DNA of 60,000 nt. It comes from Liolophura sinensis (taxonomy: Eukaryota; Mollusca; Polyplacophora; Chitonida; Chitonidae). A model generated the notes under the pieces. The model saw only the letters and a list, made by a program, of their open reading frames with translations. It was not told the DNA's origin and made no database searches. Made by a program: the position numbers and the translations under genes. Below are positions 47,440 through 59,441 of this stretch, in pieces; within the stretch, counting starts at the first letter, position 1; each line of letters begins with the position of its first letter. Location: the NCBI RefSeq assembly GCF_032854445.1, contig NC_088301.1, forward strand, positions 11,964,281 to 12,024,280. Reading direction: 5' to 3'.

Positions 47440-48087
47440 AAAAGTATATTTTAAATCCGTCTTAAAGGTTTCAATTGCAGATAATAGCTCTACTGGGAGA
47501 TATTGCGATAGGAGGGGGTCTCAGTGAGCTGACATTGTACAAGGTAGTTTAGAAAAACCTATAATATTGTCCATTACTGTCGGTGTGACCCTAGCGAAAC
47601 TATGAAGTGGTTGATATCGCTAGTGTGGCTGCTTGTACAGTCTCTTAATTTTTCGGCGATGACCACTAGGCTTGTCTTCCATCACTATGATATACCAATG
47701 ATTTATTGTAAGTTTGAATGTGGCAAAGCTCATGAATATTTTACCAAAGATTTGCTTTACCCAGACACTCCAGTTTGCTCCACCCAGAAAACTAATCGCT
47801 ATCACACAAATAAAAATTCCTGAGTATGGCATGAAATAATATTTAAGCAGTAAATAAGCATGTGGTGTGGTTAGGTGTCAATCACAGTGTGTTGGGCTGG
47901 TCAAGTTCGTGTCTCTCTAACTCACACACAGGGAAGCCTTTGATACTATGTATTTAAATATCTTTGTTAAAATCAATGTTCAGATGGTTTTCCATTTGAG
48001 CTGTCAGCCATTAGAATGCCGATTAAATTTACAAAAACAGGTTTAGTTGAACAAATGCAAATGACTTGCAAAATGTTTACTTTGTAG

Positions 48088-48150
48088 AGGACGGTCGTGA
48101 AGATGAGCCATCCATGGGTGATGTCCCCTATACAATACCATCTGAACAAG
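48088..48150 (+). CDS. Myb/SANT-like gene, linker exon 2
   Basis: 63 nt, acceptor TTTGTAG, donor GTACATGT, phase 1-1. Acidic and proline-containing: EDGREDEPSMGDVPYTIPSE. No domain. Confidence 0.5.
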
Positions 48151-48706
48151 GTACATGTCACTATATATAAGTATATTTACGATACTGGTTCAAAAATGTG
48201 CAAATATATGTACAGGGCATTGATATGTTAACACATCCTCCTTCATCAGACCAGTCTTATTTGCATAAACGATCTTGTTATTCTGCTCAGTTCTAATATT
48301 AACTGATTAATATGCATAATTAATGAACAGTTTCGCCCGGCAAACAATTCCAGATGATACAATAAGAGATGTGTCAGGTACACAGTTAAGCGAGAAATCC
48401 AATTTCTACTCTTAATTAACATAGCTTCTGTGCTAAAATTGACCAAAATTTGGAATTTTGCTTTGGTCAGAATATCCGTAGATAAAAGTAGTTTACAAGC
48501 ATCTTGTGGGTTATCATTTCCGCTTCTCACTTAAACACTATTAATGGTATTCAGCCTTCACTGGGCAGTTGATATCCTCTATACATGTTACCCTGCTTAT
48601 TCATGCTATATATATTTAGGTCTATTCTTGACCAGTTTCACTCTTACTAGATTATCTCCTCACAACTTTATATCTTGCAACGGATTTTTTTGAAATATGC
48701 CTACAG

Positions 48707-48778
48707 AACCACCAGCGTCTTCCCATACCTTTGAAGATTATGCCATCCAACCCAGTGAAACGCCATCTGCTGTGCAAG
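48707..48778 (+). CDS. Myb/SANT-like gene, linker exon 3
   Basis: 72 nt, acceptor CCTACAG, donor GTAATGAC, phase 1-1. EPPASSHTFEDYAIQPSET; the Y-x-I-x-x-S-E pattern resembles exon 2, suggesting the two exons arose by duplication. Confidence 0.55.
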
Positions 48779-48937
48779 GTAATGACTATTTCGACGATTC
48801 TATAAAATAACTCACATATACACACATGATGGTGATACTAATACTGTTACTGATACATATATATCCTCCCTTTACCAATGGGGTATCAGTAATATATCAC
48901 TGTGGTAAAATTAACCACTGCGGGTTCAATAAAATTA

Positions 48938-49212
48938 GGGGCCTCCGTGGCTCAGTCGGTTAGCGCGCTAGCGCAGCGCAATGACCCAGGAGCCTCTCAC
49001 CAATGCGGTCGCTGTGAGTTCAAGTCCAGCTCATGCTGGCTTCCTCTCCGGCCGTACGTGAGAAGGTCTGCCACCAACCTGCGGATGGTCGTGGGTTTCC
49101 CCCGGGCTCTGCCCGGTTTCCACCCACCATAATGCTGGCCGCCGTCGTATAAGTGAAATATTCTTGAGTACGGCGTAAAACACCAATCAAAAAAAAAAAA
49201 AAAAAAAATCAA
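48938..49212 (+). mobile_element. SINE, first of a tandem pair
   Basis: Full-length, near-consensus, with a poly-A tail (about 20 A). Preceded by TCAATAAAATTA (48926-48937), followed by the same 12 bp (49213-49224). Confidence 0.95.
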
Positions 49213-49224
49213 TCAATAAAATTA

Positions 49225-49502
49225 GGGGCCTCCGTGGCTCAGCCGGTTAGCGCGCTAGCGCAGCGTAATGACCCAGGAGCCTCTCACCAATGCGGTCGCT
49301 GTGAGTTCAAGTCCAGCTCATGCTGGCTTCCTCTCCGGCCGTACGTTGGAAGGTCTGCCAGCAACCTGCGGATGGTCGTGGGTTTCCCCCGGGCTGTGCC
49401 CGGTTTCCACCCACCATAATGCGGGCCGCCGTCGTGTAAGTGAAATATGCTTGAGTACGGCGTAAAACACCAATCAAACAAACAATCAAACAAACAAACA
49501 AA
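49225..49502 (+). mobile_element. SINE, second of a tandem pair
   Basis: Full-length copy directly after the first, with a (CAAA)n-type tail, followed by a third TCAATAAAATTA (49503-49514). The tail differs from its neighbour's, so this is not a simple copy of the whole unit. Confidence 0.95.
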
Positions 49503-49694
49503 TCAATAAAATTACTGCTGTATTCAAAGGTATTCTGAACACATACAGTTAGGTAAAGAAATTCACAGAGAAAACCATTTGTCATTATCAGGAAAGTCTA
49601 TTAATAATCTCATAAAATTAGTCCCTTCGGTATCACACATGTATGATGAAGTTAATAGGACGTGTAATTCTCTCCAAAATTTCTTAAACTACAG

Positions 49695-49798
49695 GCATGA
49701 CGGGTAACACATGCAAACATTATAACAAAATCAGAGTGGTGCCAGACAAAGACACAAAAAAGAACGACTGTGTCATTGCTAGATTCTTAATGAGCTAG
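49695..49798 (+). CDS. Myb/SANT-like gene, last exon
   Basis: Acceptor ACTACAG, entered in phase 1, 33 codons and TAG. MTGNTCKHYNKIRVVPDKD, then KKNDCVIARFLMS. Basic, no known domain. An AATAAA lies at 50048-50053. Confidence 0.5.
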
Positions 49799-50047
49799 TG
49801 ATCCAATCAGAAAGGCCGTTATCTGGAATGCAACATCCACTAAGTCGGGAGAAACTACTTTACTTCGAATTAGAAGATTTATCCTCGTGTTTGTCATCCA
49901 GTGGAATCATTGCTTGCTGTAGGATCAAGAGCAGCTTTTCATTATCCCGAGCTTATACTGGACAATTATTTTTGTACGTCTTTGTAATATGCATTCTACT
50001 AATGCAGATGAACTTATCTATACGTATTTTGACTAAGGTCTAATTCA

Positions 50048-50053
50048 AATAAA
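50048..50053 (+). terminator. Putative polyadenylation signal
   Basis: AATAAA 250 nt after the stop of the Myb/SANT-like gene; placement fits, but the hexamer is common. Confidence 0.35.
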
Positions 50054-51570
50054 ATGACACGGTCATTTCAGGTATATATAGCAATGAAGTAGATCTGCTC
50101 GATTTGTGTAAAACAAGACATATAAATGTATAATTAAGGAAATACACCACATGCAGCATATTCAGAACGACTTTATAATACTTGTGGGTTGTCAAACACG
50201 AATTATTTGAATAACAGCATTATGGCGGTTGATCCGATGGTGTATGAGGCAGACACACAACTGGTGGCAAGTCTGTCGGTTAAGGGAAGATAATCTTTGC
50301 AAGGATATTACAAACTTGTGGCCACTTGTTTAAACGGTGTTTGAAAGAACATTTGTGATTGGCTGACTAGCACGAGGAAAAGTCTGCTAACTCACGGTAA
50401 AGTAATTACCCCTGACTCAGTGAACCTATCGGCATGCTGCATTCTAAATAACGGCATTTTTGACTGGATTACTAACACGGGAGGAAGTGATACTTTCCCG
50501 CGTGAAATAAATTTCAGTAAACAAGTTCTCTTTTTGGGGGGCCGTCGAAAAAAAAGAGAATAAAGTATCTAATCCAGCTAACTCGGGGCAAAGTACATTG
50601 TAGCATCCCCATACTATATGGCCAATGAGAAACTATTATTTTATATATTAGCATTTTTACTGGTTGGTTAAGTCCTCCCCCCCCGCGATATAGTTTTTTT
50701 ATTCACTCTTTGTTCGATAGCTAAAAAATAATGTTCCTTCCGCAGATCCTGCCCATTGATAACTAATGCTTCAAAAGGTACAATGGGTTTTTGTATCATC
50801 CAGACAAGCTCTCTTTGTCTGGTTCATGAACATTGGGAATGGTTGGCTAAACATGTAACGAGAAAAGGTGTTTACGTTGAAATCTAGAGGCATTAAACAT
50901 GTGGAGGGCACAAGTTATTTTTTGTCTGGGAATCCTAAACATGTTTACCCCCAAAACACATGGTAAACTGAACATGTTTGATACCTATGCACGAAGCAAC
51001 TGCAAACCTCCACGCATTACCAGCTTCAATTTTTTTTAAACATGTCATTATCTAAACAAGTATAAAAAGGAGATGCTTAGCTCGTTCTGCAGGGGAATTA
51101 ATTGTCTTCAATCACACCAGTATTTAAGGAAGGTCTGTAAAAATATGCAACATTTAACCATACAATATAAAACATTGAAGTAATGTTGAAAATGCATGTA
51201 ACATTAAACCGTAGCAAACAGATCTCTCACGAGACCCACAGCAATTCTGTCTGAATACTACACCACAACTGTACTCCAACCAATGTCCGGTCACAATAAC
51301 GTAATAATTAATGCCATAAGAAAATAAAAACTGATCAAAACATATGGGATTTTTAATCATGCGAAAGTAATAAATAAACATTTCACTGACATTGCCATTT
51401 TTGAAATTGTTTACACGTTTTAGTATAATATGACCTTGATAAATGAATTTTATTTTATAGTGTGTCTATTCGCAGAGACAGTGGTATTGGCTGTGTTACT
51501 GCGCTGAGGCTGTTCTAACAGGTAGTTGGTGTAGCCATTTAAAACAAATGACTCTCCATAGTTCTATTTT
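50054..51570. other. Intergenic, nothing recognised
   Basis: AT-rich, with no supported exon. A short C8 run occurs near 50680. Confidence 0.45.
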
Positions 51571-51573
51571 ACA

Positions 51574-51765
51574 TAGCTAGTACACTTATACATGTAGTTC
51601 ACCAAAACACATCTACATAGGACGCTTTTAGTTCAACAAAACACGGCTAGTCCACTTGTAGTTCACTAAACAGAGCTAGTCCACTTGTAGTTTAACAAAA
51701 CACAGTAAGTACGCATATACCTCCGCAAAACACAGCTAGTACACGTCTAGTTCTCTAAAACTAAG
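51574..51765. repeat. About 30-bp degenerate minisatellite
   Basis: Six irregular copies (28-36 bp) of a unit like AGCTAGTCCACTTGTAGTTC plus ACAAAACAC. Confidence 0.82.
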
Positions 51766-53295
51766 GTAAATGCCTGACAATCTCTTTCGTTTACATATTA
51801 TAACAGCTTTCCTAAACAAAATCATCCCCCCCACCACCACCACCACTACCACGACTAGACGCGTTTTCTCCATGATTAAATTCAATGAAGTTTCCCCTTT
51901 TTTTCCCCAAACATTTTGCACTTGCAATTTTTTCAACTTGAAAACTTGAACGAAGACTATGTCAGCGTTTGATTTCTCAAGCACCTAAATAATTCCCTTC
52001 GTTTGTTTTAATCTCTGATCACTCTAACATTTGACAATGTAACTTTTGGCATACTGGGCCATCTTATATGCAAAATAAGAAAAAAGATAACGACGAAAAA
52101 AGATAAAAACACAGAAAATATGAAATGTACAACAGGCAATACACGACTGTGCCAACAGACCACCACCACCGATTCGTCGGTCAGAGTTATATTCTTTTAC
52201 CCATGAACAAAACACGAAATTTTCTCTCAGTCTTGCTCTTAATCCGTAAAGCTTGCACGTTTAAGCTTAGCATAAAAACTCCGAATGTGTTGAAGTAACC
52301 AGTGCATTTAGACGCATATGCATAGTTTCAGTTATACAAAAACAAAGATAAAACACCAAGGTTGTGTACCGTTACCAACGTTGAAAGTTACTCACAAAAA
52401 TCAAATAATCCGAGTACATTGACTGATTGTTGATGAATATTTGGATACACCATATTCGTTTACCAGCCTTCAGCCAGTATGGAAGCTCATAATTAATAAT
52501 CGCAAGTCCAATTTCCCAAACGACGTTAGCACAAACCACTAAACAACTAAAAAAGTGTATTAAGTGCAAAATTAGGACGAAAGCGGCCAAGGATTTTCAC
52601 TGATGCTGGAAAGTCGTAAGGTATGTTATAGGCTAATGAGTGAAATTAGTATCCAAATGGTGTACCCTGCTAGTAAATATTAAAATATGTATCTCAGTTG
52701 CTCTTTGATTGCAACCACTCATATATCCAACGTGGAGACCAGTGTATAGATAGTGAAGAACACATGGCGACCAGAACAAGCTCACCACTAGCTGGTCAAA
52801 TCCACATCGTAAATCACCACACACATATTTTGTAATGCTAAACTCTTGTTGTGACGTCACTCTATTCAGAAACCGTAATTTCTACCTCATGAAAGCACGG
52901 CAGTCGTACTTTCCTAAATTCATCTGTCTACATGTATATATATGTTATTTCCACACTTACGTCGTGTTTTCGACCGTGCGCTAAAGCGGCTTTAATTGAG
53001 TTTTGATATAAATGAAGGTTAAAGTTATTTCCTTCCATAAAACTGAGCGCCGACAACGTTATTTACGGAGGCCTGTTATTTGTACCCTATCGGTAACATA
53101 AACGACTTTATGTGCATGTAAGCCCGTCCATCACAAAAAAGTTTTCCAGACTGGATTAAAAATTGGCAGACAGCTTCACCAAAACAATTTACACATTCAC
53201 AGCTCCAGGCCGTTTTATCCATTTCCAACAAAGGTATAGGCGTTATGTCCCCAGATTTTATATCAAACCAAAATCACACGTCTGGGAGGTAATAT
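51766..53295. other. Intergenic, nothing recognised
   Basis: Short open frames on the minus strand (for example 52372-52590, hydrophobic) show no family signature. A CCACCACC-rich simple segment lies at 51830-51850. Confidence 0.45.
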
Positions 53296-53397
53296 TTATC
53301 TATTTGATTAGTGTTTTACGCCGTACTTAAGAATATTTCAATTATACAAGGTGGGCTAGAATCATTGTGGGAGGAAACCGGGAAGAACCTGGGGGAA
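53296..53397 (-). mobile_element. SINE fragment (3' end)
   Basis: TTAGTGTTTTACGCCGTACT, AAGAATATTTCAATTATAC, then GGGAGGAAACCGGGAAGAAC; truncated after CTGGGGGAA. Confidence 0.85.
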
Positions 53398-54550
53398 TGT
53401 AATGTACGTGTATCAGTGCATGTAGTGCTGTGCTGAAAATAGGTAGCTTTAGAAGTGTAGGATACAGTGATATATATACACCTTTCCGAAATACACCTTT
53501 CGGATCACCTTTCCAGATTAGTTGACTATTTTATTAACGCCCCCAAATCTTTATTCTCACAGTCATGTCTCAACTACCAATAAGCTCGTGATATAGCTCC
53601 GTCCTGACCCACTATCAGTAAATGTAGGACAGGTTAAGTGACACTACACATGAAATGATATCAGCAAGTGAATACCCAGTAATGCACAATATTGGTCTTC
53701 AACGTTTTTTTCGTTTTTGATAAGCCGGTATCTTAGGTCCATATACCCTCGGCCGTGCTCATCCTAAATTAGTACCCCCTCTCAGTGATTCTAGTACTGC
53801 TTTTCGTGTAGTTGACTTACACATAAGGTATACACGTTTATAGCAAAGCGCTGTTCAAATCAGGAAGTCACAACAAGCTGCTACAATCAAAGCAGATCAG
53901 GCTTTGTTCTCAGTTATCTGATATTAGATTTGAAGCCCTGCCAAACATTTCACGTGATCTTGCTGATGAGATAAATATATATTAGGATGTCTGTGAACCA
54001 TGTTGTACGTGGTATATCGATGAAGTGAGCCTCCACATCACAGTTGCTTCAGGTACGGAAATCTTCAATTTTTGCTTTTGTTTTTATATGAGGTATATAT
54101 CTGTACCATAATAAGCCTAAAAATACCACCGCAGATAAACGCTCTGCGACTGTACAGCCTGCTACGCCCAAGGTTCATTTAAAACTATTTCAGCTTGAGG
54201 ACAGCAAAAGACATTTTTATGACCACTGAAGAGAAACTTGTTTTTCTACGTTTCATCCAACTGGGTGGAAATCGTACCATGCATCACCTGAGGTTGGCAC
54301 GAAGCAAAAAGCAGGAAGCCATGGTCATTTTGTCATCGCTTCTAGCCATCATCCGGTCAGTTCGTATCTTCATCTTTGCGCTGTGCCATCGCTTCGTGTC
54401 ATCGTCCTCCGTCATCGTCCTCTCGTTTCACTTCAAATAGTCTCATCGCTCGGTGTCAACAACTCATTTCCTTGTACCATCGCCATAGCGCTTCGAACTA
54501 TTATCGGGCATGCAATAGCATACAAGGAAACGGCCATACACCAATAGCCT
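53398..54550. other. Intergenic, nothing recognised
   Basis: CATCG/TCATC-rich simple sequence near 54330-54430 accounts for the open frame there. Confidence 0.4.
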
Positions 54551-54670
54551 TATTTATTGATATGTTTATTTTAATGCTGTTTTACGCTACACTCAAGAAT
54601 ATTTCACTTATAAGACAGTGGGAGGAAACCGAGTAAAGCCCGAGGGAAACCCGCGACCATACACAGGTCG
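54551..54670 (-). mobile_element. SINE fragment (3' end)
   Basis: TTTTACGCTACACTCAAGAA, TATTTCACTTATAAGAC, then GGGAGGAAACCGAG; the GGCGGCCAGCATTAT segment is deleted. Confidence 0.82.
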
Positions 54671-54836
54671 CCACGTGTACGCTAATATCCTTAATCAATT
54701 TCCATAACTCACAGAGGTGGAGTTTTAGGTTTCAGTTCTGAAAACTACATAGTTGCCATAGCAATAAAGCAGAACTTGCTGTGGATGAATTGTCTATTAG
54801 GAAGACTAATGCATGAAATTCTTAGTTTCCGATACA

Positions 54837-54975
54837 GACTGACCTGAGACAAGTTCTCTGACCTGAGACAAGTTCCCTGACCTGAGACAAGTTCTCTGGC
54901 CTGAGACAAGTTCCCTGACCTGAGACAAGTTCTCTGACCTGAGACAAGTTCTCTGACCTGAGACAAGTTCCCTGT
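54837..54975. repeat. 19-bp tandem repeat
   Basis: Seven copies of CTGACCTGAGACAAGTTCT or a C-ending variant. The copies are nearly identical, so the array is young. Since 19 is not a multiple of 3, it makes two overlapping false frames on the minus strand. Confidence 0.95.
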
Positions 54976-56080
54976 TATCCAGTGCCAAATCTGACCTCAT
55001 GAAATCAACTTAATTTAGTACTTCCTAATATCCTATTAGAGATCTGTATATTTTTTCATTCCTGAGGTGAACTGTCTCCCATCTTTTATGCACTATAATC
55101 GCACGCATTGATAATTATCGAACAACTGGACACAAACATTTGATTACAACAGCCGATTATAACAAGACTTGATCATCCAGCGTGATGCTAAAGGTGGGCA
55201 CACTCGGTACTGAGTGCTGTGAACTGTGAATACCGACCACTCTGTTTGCACGCTGCCATAGCTCCTGGATTATTGCCCTAAAATGTGAAATCAGGTAGAA
55301 TCAGAAGACACGATTGATAATGAATACTTACCGTAAGTGTTGATTTAACGCGTTATTTGACACTGGGAGAAAACAGTATCAAATGTCTTCGTGTGTCTAT
55401 ATGTTTGTTGAGTATATATAGATACCTTCACCTTCTAAATCTTAAAGCTTAACCCCAGCTGCTATGAGCAAATGCCTGTAACGGTAGTGGAGGTGTTTGA
55501 CATACTACGAAGACAGCTGTTATTTTCCACATGTTTTACCTGCACTCGACGCGTCTTAAGGTCATTAAGTTTCTCAGGTACCTGATAAATGGGGGAGGAT
55601 TACTTCGGCCACCCTGGTTTCCAGCCATAAACCTGACACCTAATTATATATGTGGGCCTATCATTTTGATTGAATCACCAATGTAATAAATACTTTGTGC
55701 CCTTTACTGTCCTTTTCTGGAGAATAAAAGCAACAGCTTACTACTGTGCCATAGACATTTTAAACATTCAAATATGCCAGTGGTAAACCTCAGTGCAGAT
55801 ACTTTTAGGTAACTCTTGGCCGCTATATTGGCGATTCGAAAAATAGCAGTATATCCTTTTGTATAACTGCACATTGCTGAATCATTTATCACATGCCTAT
55901 ATATCCGTCTGATATGCCTGATATTTTTCCTTATCATCATCGTCAGATCGCCGAACTACTTTCGTATCATGTGATTTTTGCCTGGAAAGCTCCGTCTTTT
56001 TCGAAGGGGATTTCCATCAAAACAAACAAGTCGTCTATACAGATCATATGTTTCATATCTTCTTCTCTACTTCTTATTTA
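54976..56080. other. Intergenic, nothing recognised
   Basis: No exon, domain or repeat recognised. Confidence 0.45.
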
Positions 56081-56245
56081 GCTCATACTGGCTTCCTCTC
56101 CGATGGTACGTGGGGAGGTTTGTCAGGAACCCGTGGGTGGTCGTGGGTTTCACCCAGGTTCTGCTCGATTTCAATGCATCACAATGTTGGCCGCCGTAGT
56201 ATACGTGAAATATTCTTTATTACGACGTTAAATACTAAATAAATA
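56081..56245 (+). mobile_element. Diverged 5'-truncated SINE
   Basis: Starts at GCTCATACTGGCTTCCTCTC and ends TACGACGTTAAATACTAAAT; several substitutions, no head. Confidence 0.85.
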
Positions 56246-56925
56246 GGTAAATGAATAAATTAAGTAAATGAATAAATAAATAACTAAATTATAACCATTT
56301 TATTAATGAATTCTAAACAACTAGTTCCGCACTAGTACATCAGTGGTGATGCAAAGCCTAAACAAGCCTACGAGCGTGGTGAAGCTGTTGGTGACAGTGA
56401 TATAAAGTGAGCGTATAGAGATACGCATGCGCTGTAAAGAGTATGCATTACAACTGTCAGTTTAAATGTGTTCCAGGGTGTGTCCTTCGTAAGCTCTGAC
56501 TTCGCCTTAAATTTCTCCAATGATTCCCCATTAACGTTGATGGCAAACTATTTTACGTTCTGTGAGAGAATTCACATGTTCTGAATTCTCCACAGGTTAT
56601 TAAATAAAATGGGCTCTCAGTAAAATCACATGTTTCTTTTTTAAGTGCATCGATGACACAGTTTTTTTTTAGCACACTTTACAAATCTGGATAAAACTGA
56701 ATTTCATATTGCGTAAAAAAATGAAACTAAAATTACACCTAATTTCCTTTTCTGATAAATGATCAGTCAGGGTATTTCATTACAGAAATCTAGATCTTCG
56801 CCATTAATCAACTGTTCAAATCTGGCTATCACTGACCCGGTATACCCGAGTCAAATCATATGAACATATCTCATAGATTAAAGACAAACGACATTCATGT
56901 GTGATAAGGATCTGCCCTTAAGTTG
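56246..56925. other. Intergenic, nothing recognised
   Basis: AT-rich sequence between a SINE and the 60-bp array. Confidence 0.45.
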
Positions 56926-56929
56926 TTGT

Positions 56930-57900
56930 TGTGTAGAGATGATAAATGAAAAATGATATGTGGTAAGGGTTCCCGCTCTTACGTCATTCTGGTAGAGACA
57001 AGCCATGGACATGTGTGGTAAGGACACTGCCTTATGTCACTCTGGTACAGAGTAGAGACAAAACATGGACATTTGTGGTAAGGGCACTGCCTTATGTCAC
57101 TCTTGTGCAGAGTAAAAAGAAACCATGGACATGTGTGGTAAGCACACTGCCTTATGTCACTGTAGTGTAGAGTGGAGACAAACCATGGACATGTGTGGTA
57201 AGCACACTGCCTTACATCACTCTGGTACAGAGTAGAGACAAACCATGGACATTTGTGATAAGAACACTGCCTTATGTCACTGTAGTGTAGAGTGGCGACA
57301 AACCATGGACATGTGTGGTAAGGACACTGCCTTATGTCACTGTAGTATAGAGTGGAGACAAACCATGGACATGTGCGGTAAGGACACTGCCTTTTGTCAC
57401 TGTAGTATAGAGTGGAGACAAACCATGGACATGTGTGGTAAGGACACTACCTTATGTCACTCTGGTACAGAGTTGAGACAAACCATGGACATGTGTGGTA
57501 AGGACACTGCCTTATGTCACTCTGGTGCAGAGTAAAAAGAAACCATAGACATGTGTGGTAACGACACTGCCTTATCTCACTGTAGTATAGAGTGGAGACT
57601 AATCATAGACATGTGTGGTAAGGACACTGCCTTATGTCACTCTGGTGCAGAGTAAAAAGAAACCATGGACATGTGTGGTAAGGACACTGCCTTATGTCAC
57701 TGTAGTATAGAGTGGAGACTAATCATAGACATGTGTGGTAAGGACACTGCCTTATGTCACTCTGGTGCAGAGTAAAAAGAAACCATGGACATGTGTGGTA
57801 AGGACACTGCCTTATGTCACTGTAGTATAGAGTGGAGACTAATCATAGACATGTGTGGTATGGACACTGCCCTACTCCACTGTAGTATAGAGTAGTGATT
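56930..57900. repeat. 60-bp minisatellite with recent 120-bp dimer expansion
   Basis: About 16 copies with an exact 60-bp period: unit ACATGTGTGGTAAGGACACT, GCCTTATGTCACTCTGGTAC, AGAGTAGAGACAAACCATGG. 57601-57720 and 57721-57840 are identical 120-bp dimers. Because 60 is a multiple of 3, one plus frame stays open for five units (57245-57535) as a Cys/His-containing 20-residue repeat, but most other units carry TAG or TAA in that frame. Diverged units continue to about 58230. Confidence 0.96.
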
Positions 57901-58239
57901 AACAAAAGTCATGTGTCGTTCTGGTGTCGAGAAGAGACAAAGAACCCAGTAAGTGATGATGACCACCCTTACGTCACTGTGGTGAAGAGAAAAAACGATA
58001 AATATGTGTGGTAGTGATCAACCCTTAAGTCATTGTAGTATAGAGTTGACAAACGATAGACATGTGTGGTAAGGATCAGCACTCACATTAATAACGATAG
58101 GCACGTATGGTAAGGATCCGGCTTTACGTCACTGTGTTACAGAATGCAGGCAAAATATAGACATTGTGGTGAGGATCAGCTATTACACTGCAGTGGTATA
58201 GAGTGGAAACAAACGATGGCCGTGTGGTATGGATCAGCC

Positions 58240-58681
58240 CTTCAGTCTTCGGATGAGACATTTATACATCTGGCATAGGCGGCTAGGAAAGTTTGTGTTT
58301 CTAAATAGAACTAAGTTTAACCCAACTGGGCTAGGAGCCAATTCAAACATGATGAAAATGAATTTCGTCAGAAGGCTACTCAACTGATATGGAAGAAAAG
58401 CAATAAACCCCACTTAACCCCACATTTGAGCATTAAGTGCTGAATATTTCAAGAAAAATGAAATAACTCGTACTCACATAAATTCAATCTTTTGATCGGT
58501 TTTGTCAGGGCATTTTTCAGTTGAAATCCTCTCAAATAAATGCAATGCGATTCAAAGTAGAATGGTTATGATGCTTGTCCCCAGATCGTTAGGGCACACC
58601 ACGACGGTTCACTCACAGCTTCGGTTATCGGAACACAGACCTTCCATCGACTGAACCCCTTTTCAGGCCTTTAATGATTCA
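58240..58681. other. Intergenic, nothing recognised
   Basis: No exon or repeat recognised. Confidence 0.45.
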
Positions 58682-58909
58682 TTGATTTATTTGATCGGTG
58701 TTTTACGCCGCTCTCAAGAAAATTTCATTTATACGACCGCAGCCAGCATTATAGTGGCAGGAAACCAGGCAAAGCGCGGAGGAAACTCATGACCATCTGC
58801 AGGTTGCTGTACTCAAACTCATGGAAACAGCATTGGTGAGAGGCTCCGTGGTCATTACACCTCGCTGGCATACTGATCACCTCAGCTACGACACCCCCCC
58901 CCCCCCCCC
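58682..58909 (-). mobile_element. Diverged SINE ending in a C16 tract
   Basis: TTGATCGGTGTTTTACGCCG, CTCTCAAGAAAATTTCA, then GGTTGCTGTACTCAAACTC and a degraded head. The head terminus is replaced by a run of C at 58894-58909. Confidence 0.82.
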
Positions 58910-59396
58910 TTAGTATGGTACTCATACTAAGATCGTTCGCGCGAGAATGCTAAATGTGAAGAGTTCGTCAATTACTTGTCCAAGTCTAGCGGTTTAATCT
59001 TGGCAACCAGGGTTTTCCAATCTGCGCGAATTTAAAAGCCGTTTCATGTTTGAAATGAAAGCCAAATAAAAAATAAATGAATTAAAAAAGTCAAATGCAT
59101 TTCCTGCAAAAGTTACATGGATAAACGATTTGAGATCCGCTGTTATATAACTGAGGCTGTAAATCGACAAAATTACATAAGGATACGTTTTCGACTCAGC
59201 TGAACTGCGGGGGAACCAAGCAAATAAGGCTTCATGCCAATGCACTCGGACCGGTCAAATTACTTTTTGGTTTGTTTCACATGTGTAAAGAATTATTTCA
59301 TTGTCAGGACAAGGAATAAGGTGAAAAAAGAGATAAATTTACAGCCGATGTTTTTTTCTATAACTCTACGTACATACCTCCTGATATGTATTATAG

Positions 59397-59441
59397 GAGC
59401 TGTCGGACACTGGACTTCTAGAAGAAAACGTTATTGCCACA
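59397..59441 (+). other. Putative 5' UTR end of the IRG-like gene
   Basis: Acceptor-like ATTATAG at 59390-59396 follows a T-rich tract and precedes the ATG by 45 nt. IRG genes usually have the whole coding region in one exon after a non-coding exon; this fits but is not proven. Confidence 0.35.

Larger units (their letters stand above)
46385..49798 (+). pseudogene. Small Myb/SANT-like gene with SINE-broken first exon (join of 4 coding exons)
   Basis: Coding parts: 46385-46492, [SINE 46493-46760 plus second target repeat 46761-46772], 46773-46833, 48088-48150, 48707-48778 and 49695-49798. All junctions are phase 1. The start reads NVVKKAKKPNWNRRATKALV, then VEDHDQVIKAK and, after the SINE, FGKKMWLNLRRTELGLGYNR. 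This matches the first two helices of Myb/SANT-like (MADF-related) DNA-binding domains: W near the start, a basic spacer, then kkxW. The third helix is missing, so an exon may be unseen. Later exons add acidic and Pro/Ser linkers (YTIPSEQ, YAIQPSETPSAVQ) and end in CVIARFLMS-stop. Without the SINE the frame is 135 codons; with it, translation stops at 46612 after 75 residues. It is either a broken gene or this haplotype carries a disruptive insertion. Confidence 0.65.

Noticed and set aside
47602-47823. Open frame with a signal-peptide-like start (MKWLISLVWLLVQSL)
   Set aside because: It lies in an intron of the Myb/SANT-like gene with no recognisable mature domain; one short hydrophobic start is weak evidence.
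52372-52590. Hydrophobic minus-strand open frame
   Set aside because: Resembles a membrane segment, but no motif, splice sites or neighbouring exons support a receptor gene.
57245-57535. Cys/His repeat protein
   Set aside because: The frame is open only because the 60-bp unit is a multiple of three; most units outside carry stops and no splice context is seen.
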